A DNA stretch of 64,000 nucleotides from NCBI RefSeq assembly GCF_002307495.1, contig NZ_NTMR01000002.1, forward strand, positions 248,001-312,000, given 5' to 3'. The notes beneath the pieces are model-generated. The model ran no database searches. It saw nothing but the letters and a program-made list of their open reading frames with translations, and was not told the origin of the DNA. The translations under genes were made by a program, and so were the position numbers. Below are positions 49,710 to 59,686 of this stretch, in pieces (positions within the stretch are counted from its first letter, which is position 1; each line of letters starts with the position of its first letter). The stretch is from Pseudomonas abyssi (GTDB lineage: Bacteria > Pseudomonadota > Gammaproteobacteria > Pseudomonadales > Pseudomonadaceae).

Positions 49710-50868
49710 GAATCAGCTCCTGTTGCGCCTGCGCCAGTGTCTCAAGCAGACGATCAACCTGTTGTTCGGTATGGATGGCACTCAGCGTTACCCGCAAGCG
49801 CGCGGTCCCCTTGGGCACCGTGGGCGGGCGAATCGCGGTGACCAGTATGCCGCGTTGCCGCAGCGCCGCCGAGAGCGCCAGGGCACGTTTACTGCTGCCG
49901 ACCAGAATCGGCTGAATCGGCGTCGGGCTGTCCATCAGCTCCAGCCCCAACGCCTCAACGCCTGCGCGAAAGCGGCGTATCAGGGCAGCAAGGTGGCCGC
50001 GGCGCCAGCGCTCGTCACGCAGTAAACGCAAACTGGTAAGCGTGGCATGCGCCACAGCCGGCGGCTGGCTGGTGGTGTAGATGTAGGGTCGGGCAAACTG
50101 GATCAGGGTTTCGATCAGCTCGTCGCTGCCGGCGACAAAGGCCCCTGCCGTGCCAAAGGCCTTGCCGAGAGTCCCCACCAGCACCGGCACCTGCTCCATC
50201 GACAGGCCAAAATGCTCGACGATGCCGCCACCCTGCTCGCCCAGGCAGCCAAAGCCATGGGCATCATCGACCATCACCCAGGCCCCGGCACTGGCGGCCT
50301 CGGCGCACACGGCCGGCAGATCGGCCAGGTCGCCATCCATGCTGAACACGCCGTCCGTCACTACCAGCGTATTGCCCTGCGCCTTGCCCAGACGACTACG
50401 CAGGCTCGCCGCATCATTGTGCAGGTAGCGCGAGAAACGCGCGCCGGCAAGCAACCCGGCATCCAGGAGCGACGCATGATTGAGCCGGTCCTGCAGGACG
50501 GTATCGCCCTGCCCTACCAGCGCCGTCACGGCGCCCATATTGGCCATGTACCCACTGGACAGCAGCAAGGCCCGAGGCCGGCCGGTAAACTCGGCCAGCG
50601 CCTCTTCCAGCGCATGGTGGGCGCCACTGTGGCCGGTCACCAGGTGCGATGCACCACCGCCCGTGCCCCAGCGCCGCACGCCCTCGACAAAGGCATCATT
50701 GACGCGCGGATCGTTGGCCAGGCCGAGATAGTCATTGCTGCAAAAGCTCAGCAATCGCTCGCCATCGACCAGCACCTCGACGCCCTGCGGCGTTTGCAGC
50801 AGCGGACGCTGACGATACAGGTGCGCAGCACGGCGCTCGGCGAGGCGGGAGGAGAGATTGAAGGACAT
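49702..50868 (-). CDS. bioF: 8-amino-7-oxononanoate synthase BioF
   Basis: BioF condenses pimeloyl thioester and alanine, PLP-dependent. The 388-residue product shows [52 protein letters not shown] and [14 protein letters not shown] with the PLP lysine. ATG at 50868 is used; nine codons upstream is repeat-derived sequence. Confidence 0.95.
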   Translation of the reverse strand: MSFNLSSRLAERRAAHLYRQRPLLQTPQGVEVLVDGERLLSFCSNDYLGLANDPRVNDAFVEGVRRWGTGGGASHLVTGHSGAHHALEEALAEFTGRPRALLLSSGYMANMGAVTALVGQGDTVLQDRLNHASLLDAGLLAGARFSRYLHNDAASLRSRLGKAQGNTLVVTDGVFSMDGDLADLPAVCAEAASAGAWVMVDDAHGFGCLGEQGGGIVEHFGLSMEQVPVLVGTLGKAFGTAGAFVAGSDELIETLIQFARPYIYTTSQPPAVAHATLTSLRLLRDERWRRGHLAALIRRFRAGVEALGLELMDSPTPIQPILVGSSKRALALSAALRQRGILVTAIRPPTVPKGTARLRVTLSAIHTEQQVDRLLETLAQAQQELIHE

Positions 50869-50872
50869 CAGA

Positions 50873-50946
50873 AAGCTCCAAGCGACAAGCAGCAAGCTTC
50901 AAGCCACAGCAGACCAGCTTGCGGCTTGCAGCTTATGGCTTGAGGC
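50873..50946. repeat. Paired-arm 7-base repeat element, copy 6
   Basis: The left arm (50873-50905) and the inverted right arm (50916-50946) are separated by only ten bases, so this copy is a compact hairpin. It lies between bioB (stop 9 bases beyond the right arm) and bioF (start 5 bases before the left arm). Confidence 0.85.
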
Positions 50947-50954
50947 TGCCGTCG

Positions 50955-51998
50955 TCAGACGGCCGAATAAAACAGTTTGCTATCGCGCTGCTCAATAAGC
51001 GCCTGTTCGATCGCCGCCTGGTGCACTTCGTCGGCGTGCTCTTCCCGGGCCTCGGGCTGAATGCCGAGGCGCTCGAACAGACGCATGTCCTTGTCCGCCT
51101 GCGGATTGCCGGTGGTCAGCAGTTTCTCACCGTAGAAGATGGAGTTGGCACCGGCCAGAAAGGCCAGGGCCTGCATCTGCTCGTTCATTTGTTCGCGGCC
51201 GGCGGACAGGCGCACATGGGACTCGGGCATCATGATGCGGGCCACTGCGAGCATGCGAATAAAGTCGAAGGGGTCCACGTCCTCTTCTTCGGCCAGGGGC
51301 GTGCCCTTGACCTTCACCAGCATGTTGATCGGCACGCTCTCCGGGTGCTCCGGCAGGTTGGCCAGCTGAATCAGCAGGCCCGCACGGTCCTCCAGGGACT
51401 CGCCCATACCCAGAATGCCGCCAGAGCAGATTTTCATCCCGGCGTCGCGCACGTAGGCCAGCGTTTGCAGACGCTCGCTGTAGGTGCGAGTGGTGATGAT
51501 GTTGCCGTAAAACTCGGGCGAGGTATCCAGGTTATGGTTGTAGTAATCCAGTCCGGCCTGCGCCAGCGCCTCCGTCTGCTCCTGGGTGAGCTTGCCCAGC
51601 GTCATGCAGGTTTCCAGGCCAAGCGCCTTGACGCCCTCGACCATCTTCAGCACGTACGGCATATCCTTGGCAGACGGATGCTTCCAGGCCGCGCCCATGC
51701 AAAAGCGGGTGGAACCAATAGCTTTGGCGTCTGCTGCGGCCTGGAGCACCTTTTCCACTTCCATCAGTTTTTCTTTGTCCAGGCCGGTGTTGTAATGGCC
51801 CGATTGCGGACAGTACTTGCAGTCCTCCGGGCAGGCACCGGTCTTGATGGACAGCAGGGTCGAAACCTGCACACGGTTAGGGTCGAAATACTGGCGGTGT
51901 ACGCTCTGGGCCTGAAACAGCAAGTCGTTGAACGGCAGCTTGAACAGCGCCAGCACCTCGGCCGGGGTCCAATCGTGGCGGGTCACGGAAGCGATCAT
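50955..51998 (-). CDS. bioB: Biotin synthase BioB
   Basis: BioB inserts sulfur into dethiobiotin by radical SAM chemistry. The 347-residue product carries the [11 protein letters not shown] motif (Cys at about 53, 57, 60 bind the 4Fe-4S cluster), KFCMGAAW-type segment (here [11 protein letters not shown]) and [12 protein letters not shown]. It is the first gene of the bio unit. The 5' side is occupied by a 267-bp palindromic element 44 bases from the start. Confidence 0.97.
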   Translation of the reverse strand: MIASVTRHDWTPAEVLALFKLPFNDLLFQAQSVHRQYFDPNRVQVSTLLSIKTGACPEDCKYCPQSGHYNTGLDKEKLMEVEKVLQAAADAKAIGSTRFCMGAAWKHPSAKDMPYVLKMVEGVKALGLETCMTLGKLTQEQTEALAQAGLDYYNHNLDTSPEFYGNIITTRTYSERLQTLAYVRDAGMKICSGGILGMGESLEDRAGLLIQLANLPEHPESVPINMLVKVKGTPLAEEEDVDPFDFIRMLAVARIMMPESHVRLSAGREQMNEQMQALAFLAGANSIFYGEKLLTTGNPQADKDMRLFERLGIQPEAREEHADEVHQAAIEQALIEQRDSKLFYSAV

Positions 51999-52042
51999 GG
52001 GTATTGTCCCTGTTATCTGTCTGAGAACCGCGTGGCGGTCCT

Positions 52043-52309
52043 AGGGTCTGTTGACGTTTCGTTCACCCGCCTGCCGGAGGCCATTTTTCGGCCAGGCGAG
52101 GCGGAGGGAGCGCAGTGTGGTCATTCCACATAAGCGACCGACAACGCAGCATGGCCGAAAAATGGCCCCGGCCCTGCGGGTTGCGCCTGTAAAGCCGCCA
52201 CTCGTCGTCGCTCGTCGCTCACGTGGAATGACCACGCTACGCTTCTCGCTCCTTGATTGGCGGCTTTACAGGCAGCAACAGGCGGATGAACGAAACATCA
52301 ACAGACCCT
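52043..52309. mobile_element. MITE-like element in the bioB/comF promoter region
   Basis: A 267-bp non-coding element. Its ends are 31-bp inverted repeats (52043-52073 and 52279-52309, beginning AGGGTCTGTTGA.GTTTCGTTCA) that differ at two positions. Inside are two hairpin halves: arms at 52079-52094 and 52152-52167 (GGCCATTTTTCGGCCA and complement), and at 52186-52200 and 52258-52272 (CCTGTAAAGCCGCCA and complement). The loops also match each other (GTGGTCATTCCAC at 52117-52129; complement at 52223-52235). No target duplication is clear. Confidence 0.8.
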
Positions 52310-52353
52310 AACTCTGCAGGGAATCATAACGGCAGCACGGAGGCTGTCAACCA

Positions 52354-53073
52354 TTGAAAAACACACCGGTTTACATATGGATAAAAAACAACCTATCAGA
52401 CACCTGCCTGCTCTGCCTGGCATCGCCGGATGGGACACAGGACGATATTTGCCACGCCTGCCTGGCTGACCTGCCCTGGCAGCATGCCTGCTGTGCACGC
52501 TGCGCAATGCCGCTGCCACACGCCAGCGCTCGCTGCGGTCGTTGCCTGGCCAAACCACCAGCCTTCTGTCACGCGGTAGTGCCACTGCTCTACCGCTTTC
52601 CGCTGGATGCGCTGATCACTGCGTTTAAATATCACCGCCACAACCGTTATGGTCTGCTGCTGGCTCGCTTGTTGGCAGATTATCTGGAGCAGCACCTCGC
52701 GGAACCCGGGGCCCTGGTACCTGAGCTGCTGCTGCCCATCCCGATGCACCCTAAAAGACAGGCGCAGCGTGGCTACAACCAGGCATTTGAGCTGACGCGC
52801 GACCTTGCCAATGCATTGCAACTGCCCTGTCGCGCCGGCCTGCTGCAGCGAGTGCGTCAGACGGCCCCCCAGGAAGGACTGGATGCCGCCGCACGTCGGC
52901 GCAATCTGCGTGGCGCCTTCGCCTGTCCGCAGCCCGAGCAGGTGGAGGGTCGCCACCTGGCGCTGATCGACGATGTGATGACCACCGGCGCCACCCTCAA
53001 CGAAGCCAGCCGCACCTTGCTGGCAGCCGGCGCAGCCTCAGTGCAGGTCTGGTGTGTTGCGCGCACACCCTGA
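52354..53073 (+). CDS. comF: ComF-family protein (phosphoribosyltransferase fold)
   Basis: A 239-residue protein of the ComF/GntX type, linked to DNA uptake and use. The N-terminal zinc-finger-like part has cysteine pairs (CLLC, CHAC, CCARC, CGRC); the C-terminal phosphoribosyltransferase domain shows LPIPMHPKRQAQRGYNQA and the PRPP loop LIDDVMTTGAT. TTG at 52354 is taken as start, ten bases after GGAGG. It is divergent from bioB across the MITE-like element. Confidence 0.88.
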   Translation: MKNTPVYIWIKNNLSDTCLLCLASPDGTQDDICHACLADLPWQHACCARCAMPLPHASARCGRCLAKPPAFCHAVVPLLYRFPLDALITAFKYHRHNRYGLLLARLLADYLEQHLAEPGALVPELLLPIPMHPKRQAQRGYNQAFELTRDLANALQLPCRAGLLQRVRQTAPQEGLDAAARRRNLRGAFACPQPEQVEGRHLALIDDVMTTGATLNEASRTLLAAGAASVQVWCVARTP

Positions 53074-53142
53074 GCGGTACTGCGCGGGCGGCCCGGCTCC
53101 TGCTACCCTTGTCGGCTCAAACGCCAATATCGAGCCCCCACC

Positions 53143-54120
53143 ATGTCCAGCCACCCGTTTTCCACCCTCACCCCCGACACCGTGCTGGACGCGGTCGAGT
53201 CGCTTGGCTATCTGTCCGACGCCCGCATCCTGACGCTGAATAGCTATGAAAACCGGGTATTCCAGGTTGGCATCGAAGACGCTCAACCGCTGATCGCCAA
53301 ATTCTATCGCCCGGGTCGCTGGAGCGACGCCGCCATCATCGAGGAGCACACTTTCAGTCTGGAGCTGGCCGAGCGGGATATTCCGGTAATCGCGCCGGAG
53401 CAGATTGACGGCCAAACGCTGTTCGAGCATGCCGGCTTTCGTTTCAGTCTGTTCCGTCGCTTTGGCGGCCATGCGCCCGAACTGGACGACCCGGACCACC
53501 TGCTGATGCTCGGCCGCCTGGTCGGCCGCCTGCACGCGGTCGGTTCCATGCATCCGTTCAAGCATCGCCCGACGCTGGATTGGCAGAGTTTCGGGCGCGA
53601 CAGTGTGGACTTCCTGCGCAGTGCAGAGGTGGTTCCCAGCAGCCTGCAGCCGGCCTATTTTTCCGTTGCCGAAGATCTGCTGCAGGTTGTCAATGAACGG
53701 CTGCAGGCCTACCCGGCCAAGCAGATCCGCCTGCACGGCGACCTGCACGTCGGCAACCTGCTGTGGCGCGACGACAGCCTGTATATGGTCGACCTGGATG
53801 ACTGCCGCATGGGGCCGGCGGTGCAGGATCTGTGGATGATGCTGTCGGGGGAACGCGACCAGCGACAGGCCCAGCTGTCCGAGCTGATTGACGGCTACAA
53901 CGAGTTCCACGACTTCAATCCGGCCGAACTCGCTCTGGTTGAGCCGCTGCGCAGCCTGCGCCTGGTGCACTACAGCGCCTGGTTGGCTCGGCGCTGGGAC
54001 GACCCGGCGTTTCCGATGCACTTCCCCTGGTTTGCCCAGGAGCGCTACTGGGCCGACCAGATTCTGACCCTGCGCGAGCAGCGCGCCGCATTGGATGAGC
54101 CGGCGCTTCGGCTCTTCTGA
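53143..54120 (+). CDS. srkA: Stress response Ser/Thr kinase SrkA (YihE/RdoA)
   Basis: SrkA is a stress-protective kinase of the aminoglycoside-phosphotransferase fold. The 325-residue product shows YENRVFQVG and the lysine in IAKFYRPGRW, the catalytic HGDLHVGNLLW and the metal motif MVDLDDCRMGP. These match the family closely. The gene stands alone between comF and an acyl-CoA dehydrogenase. Confidence 0.93.
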   Translation: MSSHPFSTLTPDTVLDAVESLGYLSDARILTLNSYENRVFQVGIEDAQPLIAKFYRPGRWSDAAIIEEHTFSLELAERDIPVIAPEQIDGQTLFEHAGFRFSLFRRFGGHAPELDDPDHLLMLGRLVGRLHAVGSMHPFKHRPTLDWQSFGRDSVDFLRSAEVVPSSLQPAYFSVAEDLLQVVNERLQAYPAKQIRLHGDLHVGNLLWRDDSLYMVDLDDCRMGPAVQDLWMMLSGERDQRQAQLSELIDGYNEFHDFNPAELALVEPLRSLRLVHYSAWLARRWDDPAFPMHFPWFAQERYWADQILTLREQRAALDEPALRLF

Positions 54121-54207
54121 TCTGCGCCTATCAAGCCCATCAATGGCCGTTCCCTGACTGTAAACGACTCAATACACTGCCCCGCGATGACTTCTGAGGT
54201 GACCGAC

Positions 54208-56010
54208 ATGTCCGAACTGCTGATTGACCAACGTAACCTGGCATTTGAACTCTACGAAGTGCTGGACGCCGAGGCGCTGACCCAGCGCCCGCGCTTTGCC
54301 GATCACAACCGCGAAACCTTTGACGCGGCCATCGGCACGGCCCGTACCATCGCGGAAAAACTGTTCGCACCGCACAACCGCAAGAATGACGAGAACGAGC
54401 CGAAGTACGTCAATGGCGCGGCGGAGCTGATCCCGGAGGTCAAACCGGCGGTCGATGCCTTCCTTGAAGCGGGCTTTCTGAACGCCACCCGCACCTTCGA
54501 GCAGGGCGGCATGCAGATGCCGAATCTGCTGTCCCAAGCGTGCTTCGCCCATTTCCAGTCAGCCAACGCCGGCACCTCGTCCTACGCCATGCTGACCATG
54601 GGCGCGGCCAATCTGATCGAGAGCTTCGGCACCGAGGAGCAGAAAGAGCGCTACCTGCAGCCGATGATCGAAGGCCGTTTCTTCGGCACCATGGCACTGA
54701 CCGAGCCCCATGCGGGCTCCTCGCTGTCCGACATTCGCACCAAGGCCGAGCCTGCCGGTGACGGCAGCTATCGTCTGAAGGGCAACAAGATTTTCATCTC
54801 CGCTGGCGACCACCCGCTGTCCGAGAACATAGTGCACATGGTGCTTGCCAAGCTGCCCGACGCACCGCCCGGGGTCAAAGGCATCTCGCTGTTCATCGTG
54901 CCCAAGTTCCTGGTCAACGACGACGGCAGCCTGGGCGAGCGCAACGACGTCACCCTGGCTGGCCTGTTCCACAAGATGGGCTGGCGCGGCACGACGTCCA
55001 CCGCGCTGAACTTCGGCGACAAGGACAACTGCGTCGGCTATCTGGTCGGCAAGCCGCACCAAGGGCTGTCCTACATGTTCCAGATGATGAACGAAGCGCG
55101 CATCGGCGTTGGCATGGGCGCGGTGATGCTCGGCTACGCCGGTTACCTGTACTCGCTGAACTACGCCCGCGAGCGCCCGCAGGGTCGCCTGCCCGACGGC
55201 AAGAACCCGAGCGCGCCGCAGGTATCGATCATCGAGCATGCCGACGTCAAGCGCATGCTGCTGGCACAGAAAGCCTACGTTGAAGGCGCCTTTGACCTCG
55301 GCCTGTACGCCTCTCGCCTGTTCGACGACACCGAAACCCTGGAAACCGAAGAGCAGCGCAAGACCGCACTCGAGCTGCTGGATCTGCTGACTCCGATCGT
55401 CAAGGCCTGGCCGTCCGACTACTGCCTCAAGGCCAACGAACTGGCGATCCAGATCCTCGGCGGCCACGGCTATACCCGTGAGTACCCGGTTGAGCAGTTC
55501 TATCGCGACAACCGGCTGAACCCGATCCACGAGGGCACCAACGGCATCCAGTCGCTCGACCTGCTGGCCCGCAAGGTGACCATGAACGGCGGCGCCGCGC
55601 TCAAGCAGCTGTCCAGCCTGATCCAGGACTGCTGCAAGCGCGCAGGTGAGTACAGCGAGCTGAATGACCTGCGCGAACCGCTGGAAAAACTGCACGCGCA
55701 TATCGGCAAAGTGACCCTGGCACTGCTGGGTGATATGGGCCAGGGCAAGGTCAACGAAGCACTGGCCAACTCCGCACTGTACCTCAAGGCGTTCGGCCAC
55801 ATGGTGATCGGCTGGCGCTGGCTGGAGCAGGCGATCAAGGCTCAGCAGGGTCTGGCCGGCGGCAACGACGCAGACGCCGCGTTCTATCAGGGTAAACTGC
55901 AGGCCGCCCGCTACTTCCTGCGCTGGGAAGTGCCGTCCTGCCACCATGATCTGGAGGTGCTGGAAAGCCGCGACCTGACCTGCTTCGACATGCAGGACAG
56001 CTGGTTCTGA
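54208..56010 (+). CDS. Acyl-CoA dehydrogenase (large, C-terminally extended type)
   Basis: A 600-residue relative of the enzyme at 44405-46210, with the same domain order: MALTEPHAGSSLSDIRT and ISAGDHPLSEN in the middle domain, GGHGYTREYPVEQFYRD and PIHEGTNGIQSLDLL with the catalytic Glu, and an added C-terminal domain. The two share motifs but are clearly distinct paralogues. ATG at 54208 follows GAGGTGA; an ATG seven codons earlier covers that site. A strong terminator follows. Confidence 0.88.
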   Translation: MSELLIDQRNLAFELYEVLDAEALTQRPRFADHNRETFDAAIGTARTIAEKLFAPHNRKNDENEPKYVNGAAELIPEVKPAVDAFLEAGFLNATRTFEQGGMQMPNLLSQACFAHFQSANAGTSSYAMLTMGAANLIESFGTEEQKERYLQPMIEGRFFGTMALTEPHAGSSLSDIRTKAEPAGDGSYRLKGNKIFISAGDHPLSENIVHMVLAKLPDAPPGVKGISLFIVPKFLVNDDGSLGERNDVTLAGLFHKMGWRGTTSTALNFGDKDNCVGYLVGKPHQGLSYMFQMMNEARIGVGMGAVMLGYAGYLYSLNYARERPQGRLPDGKNPSAPQVSIIEHADVKRMLLAQKAYVEGAFDLGLYASRLFDDTETLETEEQRKTALELLDLLTPIVKAWPSDYCLKANELAIQILGGHGYTREYPVEQFYRDNRLNPIHEGTNGIQSLDLLARKVTMNGGAALKQLSSLIQDCCKRAGEYSELNDLREPLEKLHAHIGKVTLALLGDMGQGKVNEALANSALYLKAFGHMVIGWRWLEQAIKAQQGLAGGNDADAAFYQGKLQAARYFLRWEVPSCHHDLEVLESRDLTCFDMQDSWF

Positions 56011-56044
56011 TCAGCGCGTGACCGCCCTGCCGTTCGCGGCATCC

Positions 56045-56072
56045 CAACAGGCCACCTTCGGGTGGCCTGTTG
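56045..56072 (+). terminator. Terminator after the acyl-CoA dehydrogenase gene
   Basis: A perfect 12-bp stem (CAACAGGCCACC) closed by a TTCG tetraloop, 34 bases after the stop codon, followed by CGTTTA. Only a weak T-tract. Confidence 0.8.
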
Positions 56073-56186
56073 CGTTTATGGAACCGCTGGCCGGCCATGT
56101 GGTCGGCTTTCCAATCCCCGCCGGGACAGCTAACCTTGGGAAGCGCTGACGCACTGCGCTTTCTCTACCTTGTCAGGAACCCCCTT

Positions 56187-59100
56187 ATGCTGCGTTTTTC
56201 CGTGCTGTTGTGCTGGCTGCTGTTGTCCTCCTGGGCGCTGGCCCAGCAGACACCCTCAGCAGACGAGCTCGACAAGCGCATTGAGGAGATCAACGCCAAC
56301 ATCGAGAGCGTCAACAACAGCAGTCTGCCGGAGGCAGAAAAGCGCGAACTCAGTGAAACCTACCAAAACACCCTGAGTTTCGCCCGTCAGACCCAGCAGA
56401 CCGTGCAGGAGCAAGCCGCCCTGCAGGAACAACTGGCCGATGCGCCGCGGCAAACGCAATCCATTCGCGCCGAGTTCAACCGCCTGTCCAAGGCCGACGG
56501 CAATGCCAGCCGTGAGCAACTGGAACGTCAGGAACTGGGCCAGCTGGAAACCCGACTGAGCGAGCAGGTCAGTCAGATGTTTACCTGGCAAAACGAGCTG
56601 ACCGCCGTTAACGGCCAGCTCATCTCCGCGCAGACCCGCCCCGAACGCACCCAGGCCAACGTCTCGGAAAACCAGCGGCGCACCCAGCAGCTGAACGAGC
56701 AACTGCGCAGTCTGCAACGCCAATCCCCCAGCCAGGTGACCCGCGCGCGCATCGACCTGCTACAGGCCGAGCTCGACTATCTGACGGCGGACAGCGAACT
56801 GATGCGCCAGCGCCTGGCAGGCAACAGCGCACTGCAGGATCTGGCCAGCCAGCAAAAGAACCTGCTGAACCTACAGATTCGGCGGATTGAGGACGAGATA
56901 CGCCTGCTGCAAAGCGTCGTCAACGAAAAACGACAATCCGCCTCGGAGAAGACGGTCAGCGAGGCCACCCTGCCCGAGGAGCTGGGGCAGAACAAGGTGC
57001 TGCAGGCCCAGAGCAGCATCAACCGCCAGTTGAGCGAGGAGCTGCTCGATGCCACCCGTCAGATCGGCATTCTGACGCGCGACAATATCGAGACCAAACA
57101 GCAGACCGAGCACCTGACCCAAATCGACAAGGCGCTGGAACAGCAGATTGAAGTACTCGAAGGCAGCCTGCTGCTGTCACGTATTCTGCACCAGCAGAAA
57201 AGTGAGCTGCCCCGGGTAGAGACGGACAAGAATCTGGCCGATCAGATTGCCGACCTGCGGTTGCGTCAGTTTGAACTGAACCAGCTCATCCAAAGCCTTG
57301 CCAACCCTGACGCCTACCTCAACGACTTGCTGCTGAAACTGCCGGTACGTCAACGCGACACCCTGCGCCCGGCACTGGAGCAGATGGTCAACGCGCGGGT
57401 CAACCTGGTCGAGCAGTTGAACAACAACATCAATACGCTGATCAATCTGGGCATCACCCTGCAGATAAACCAGCGCCAGCTGCAGCAACTGAGCAGTGAC
57501 CTGCGCCGTACCATCGACGATCAACTGTTCTGGGTTGCCAGCAGCCGCCCGATCGACAAGGCCTGGCTGTTGGAGCTGCCGGCAAACGCTGCCAATCAGT
57601 TCAATCGGCTGGACCTGCCTCAACAGGCCCGTAACCTGCTGAGCAACCTGAAGAACCATCTGATCTGGTGTCTGATCGGGCTGGTCGCGCTGGCGATCCA
57701 CCTGTGGCGCCGGCCCATGCTGCTGCGGCGCATCAACACCCTACACGACGAGGTCGGGCACTTTCGCCGTGACACGCCCTGGCATACCCCGCTGGCGTTA
57801 CTGCTGACGGCTATTCGGGTATGCAACGTGCCGGTGCTGCTGGCCGCCATCGGGCTGGTCATCCAGCTCGACAACGAACGCGGCATGCCCATCCTCAGCG
57901 GTGCCCTGTTCAACCTGTCACTGGCCTGGTTTGCCCTGCATCTGATGTACCGGGTGTTTGACCCACGCGGCATCGCAACGCGCCACTTCCATTGGGACGT
58001 CGATCTGGTCCAGCGCCTGCGCCGGCTGGTGCGCAACCTGGCCTGGGTGTTGTTGCCACTGGTGCTGGTGCTGGGCCTGCACGGCAGTATGCCGGAGTAT
58101 GTCGGCAGTGACGCACTGGGGCGCTCGGGCATGCTGGTTGGCATGGCGGCGCTGGCCTTTCTGCTCGGCCGCTTCATGCTGCGCAGCGAGCCGCTGTACA
58201 GCTCGCGCATTGTTCACTACCTGGCCAGTGCGCTGCTTATTCTCACCCCGCTGGCGCTGGCGGGCCTGACGCTCTGGGGCTACCACTACACCGCCGTCAA
58301 GCTGGCCGAGCGCTTTATCGACAGTCTGTATCTGATCGTGCTGTGGATGCTGGTGGAAGGTACCGTGGTACGTAACCTCAACGTTGCCGGTCGGCGCCTG
58401 GCGTATCAGCGCGCCGTGGCCAAGCGCGAAGCGGCTCAGGCGCGCGAGGGCCAGCAGGAGACCGAGGTGGCGGTCGAGATTCCGGAAATGAACCTGCAGC
58501 AGATCAACCAGCAGTCCCTGCGCCTGGCCAAGCTGACGCTGCTGATCCTGTTTGCCATCGCGCTCTATTTCACCTGGGCCGACCTGATCAGCGCCACCTC
58601 CTATCTGGAGTCGGTCACCCTCTGGCACTACGAAGGCTCCGGGCTGAATGCCGGCGAGGCGGTGCCCATCAGCGTCGGCGACATCCTTGGCGCCCTGGTT
58701 ACGGTCATTCTGACCCTGACGCTGGCTCGCAACCTGCCGGGCCTGCTGGAAATACTGGTGCTCTCGCGTCTGGAGCTGCGCCAGGGCAGCAGCTATGCCA
58801 TCACCACTCTGCTCAGCTACGTGATCGTCGGCTTTGGCCTAGTGTCGTCACTGTCGACCCTCGGCGTCAGCTGGGACAAGCTGCAGTGGCTGGTCGCCGC
58901 GCTCGGTGTTGGTCTGGGTTTTGGCTTGCAGGAAATCTTTGCCAACTTCATCTCCGGCCTGATCATTCTGTTCGAGCGACCGGTGCGTATTGGCGATGTG
59001 GTCACCATTGGCCCGCTGTCGGGCACCATCAACCGCATCCGCATTCGCGCGACCACTATCACCGACTTTGACCGCAAGGAAATCATCGTCCCGAACAAGA

Positions 59101-59600
59101 ACTTCGTAACCGAGCAGATCATCAACTGGTCGCTGCAGGACACCATTACCCGGGTCATCATCAAGGTCGGCGTTGCCTACGGCTCGGATGTCGCCTTGGT
59201 GCGCAAGCTGTTGATGCAGATTGCCCAGAACAACCCCCGCGTGCTCAAAGATCCGGAACCGCTGGTGTTCTTCCTCAACTTCGCCGAGAGCACCCTTGAC
59301 CACGAGCTGCGCATTCACGTCAAGGAACTGGTGGACCGCAACCTGGCGATTGACGAGATCAACCGCGAGATTGAACGCCTGTTCAAGGAAAACGGCATCG
59401 AAATCGCCTTCCGTCAGCTGGACGTCAACCTGCGCAGCAGCAAGGGGCTGGAGAAACTGGTGCAAAGCTATCGCATTGACGAAAAAGGCAGCGCCAGCGT
59501 CGCTGCCGAACCGGCGCGCCCGGCGGCCGCGCAAGACCCGATTACCCCCGGTGACCAGGGTGACGGCGCCGGTGGTGCAGACGACTTGTCACCGCGCTGA
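56187..59600 (+). CDS. Large MscS-type mechanosensitive channel (MscK/MscM-like)
   Basis: A 1,137-residue channel protecting against osmotic shock. Order: signal peptide ending ALAQ, a long periplasmic helical/coiled-coil domain (about 25-470), several membrane helices (about 475-830), and the C-terminal MscS core, seen as GLGFGLQEIFANFISGLIIL, ERPVRIGDVV and RIRATTITDFDRKEIIVPNKNF. Length places it with MscK (KefA) or MscM (YjeP). A Pro/Ala/Gly-rich tail ends the protein. ATG at 56187 follows AGGAA and begins the signal peptide. Confidence 0.9.
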   Translation: MLRFSVLLCWLLLSSWALAQQTPSADELDKRIEEINANIESVNNSSLPEAEKRELSETYQNTLSFARQTQQTVQEQAALQEQLADAPRQTQSIRAEFNRLSKADGNASREQLERQELGQLETRLSEQVSQMFTWQNELTAVNGQLISAQTRPERTQANVSENQRRTQQLNEQLRSLQRQSPSQVTRARIDLLQAELDYLTADSELMRQRLAGNSALQDLASQQKNLLNLQIRRIEDEIRLLQSVVNEKRQSASEKTVSEATLPEELGQNKVLQAQSSINRQLSEELLDATRQIGILTRDNIETKQQTEHLTQIDKALEQQIEVLEGSLLLSRILHQQKSELPRVETDKNLADQIADLRLRQFELNQLIQSLANPDAYLNDLLLKLPVRQRDTLRPALEQMVNARVNLVEQLNNNINTLINLGITLQINQRQLQQLSSDLRRTIDDQLFWVASSRPIDKAWLLELPANAANQFNRLDLPQQARNLLSNLKNHLIWCLIGLVALAIHLWRRPMLLRRINTLHDEVGHFRRDTPWHTPLALLLTAIRVCNVPVLLAAIGLVIQLDNERGMPILSGALFNLSLAWFALHLMYRVFDPRGIATRHFHWDVDLVQRLRRLVRNLAWVLLPLVLVLGLHGSMPEYVGSDALGRSGMLVGMAALAFLLGRFMLRSEPLYSSRIVHYLASALLILTPLALAGLTLWGYHYTAVKLAERFIDSLYLIVLWMLVEGTVVRNLNVAGRRLAYQRAVAKREAAQAREGQQETEVAVEIPEMNLQQINQQSLRLAKLTLLILFAIALYFTWADLISATSYLESVTLWHYEGSGLNAGEAVPISVGDILGALVTVILTLTLARNLPGLLEILVLSRLELRQGSSYAITTLLSYVIVGFGLVSSLSTLGVSWDKLQWLVAALGVGLGFGLQEIFANFISGLIILFERPVRIGDVVTIGPLSGTINRIRIRATTITDFDRKEIIVPNKNFVTEQIINWSLQDTITRVIIKVGVAYGSDVALVRKLLMQIAQNNPRVLKDPEPLVFFLNFAESTLDHELRIHVKELVDRNLAIDEINREIERLFKENGIEIAFRQLDVNLRSSKGLEKLVQSYRIDEKGSASVAAEPARPAAAQDPITPGDQGDGAGGADDLSPR

Positions 59601-59686
59601 GCAGCACCAGCCGGCGCTTGCCGGCGCTTGCCGGCGCGTCGCAGCGCTGGGCAGAATAGCGCCTCTGCAACCCTGAGAGTGCTGCC

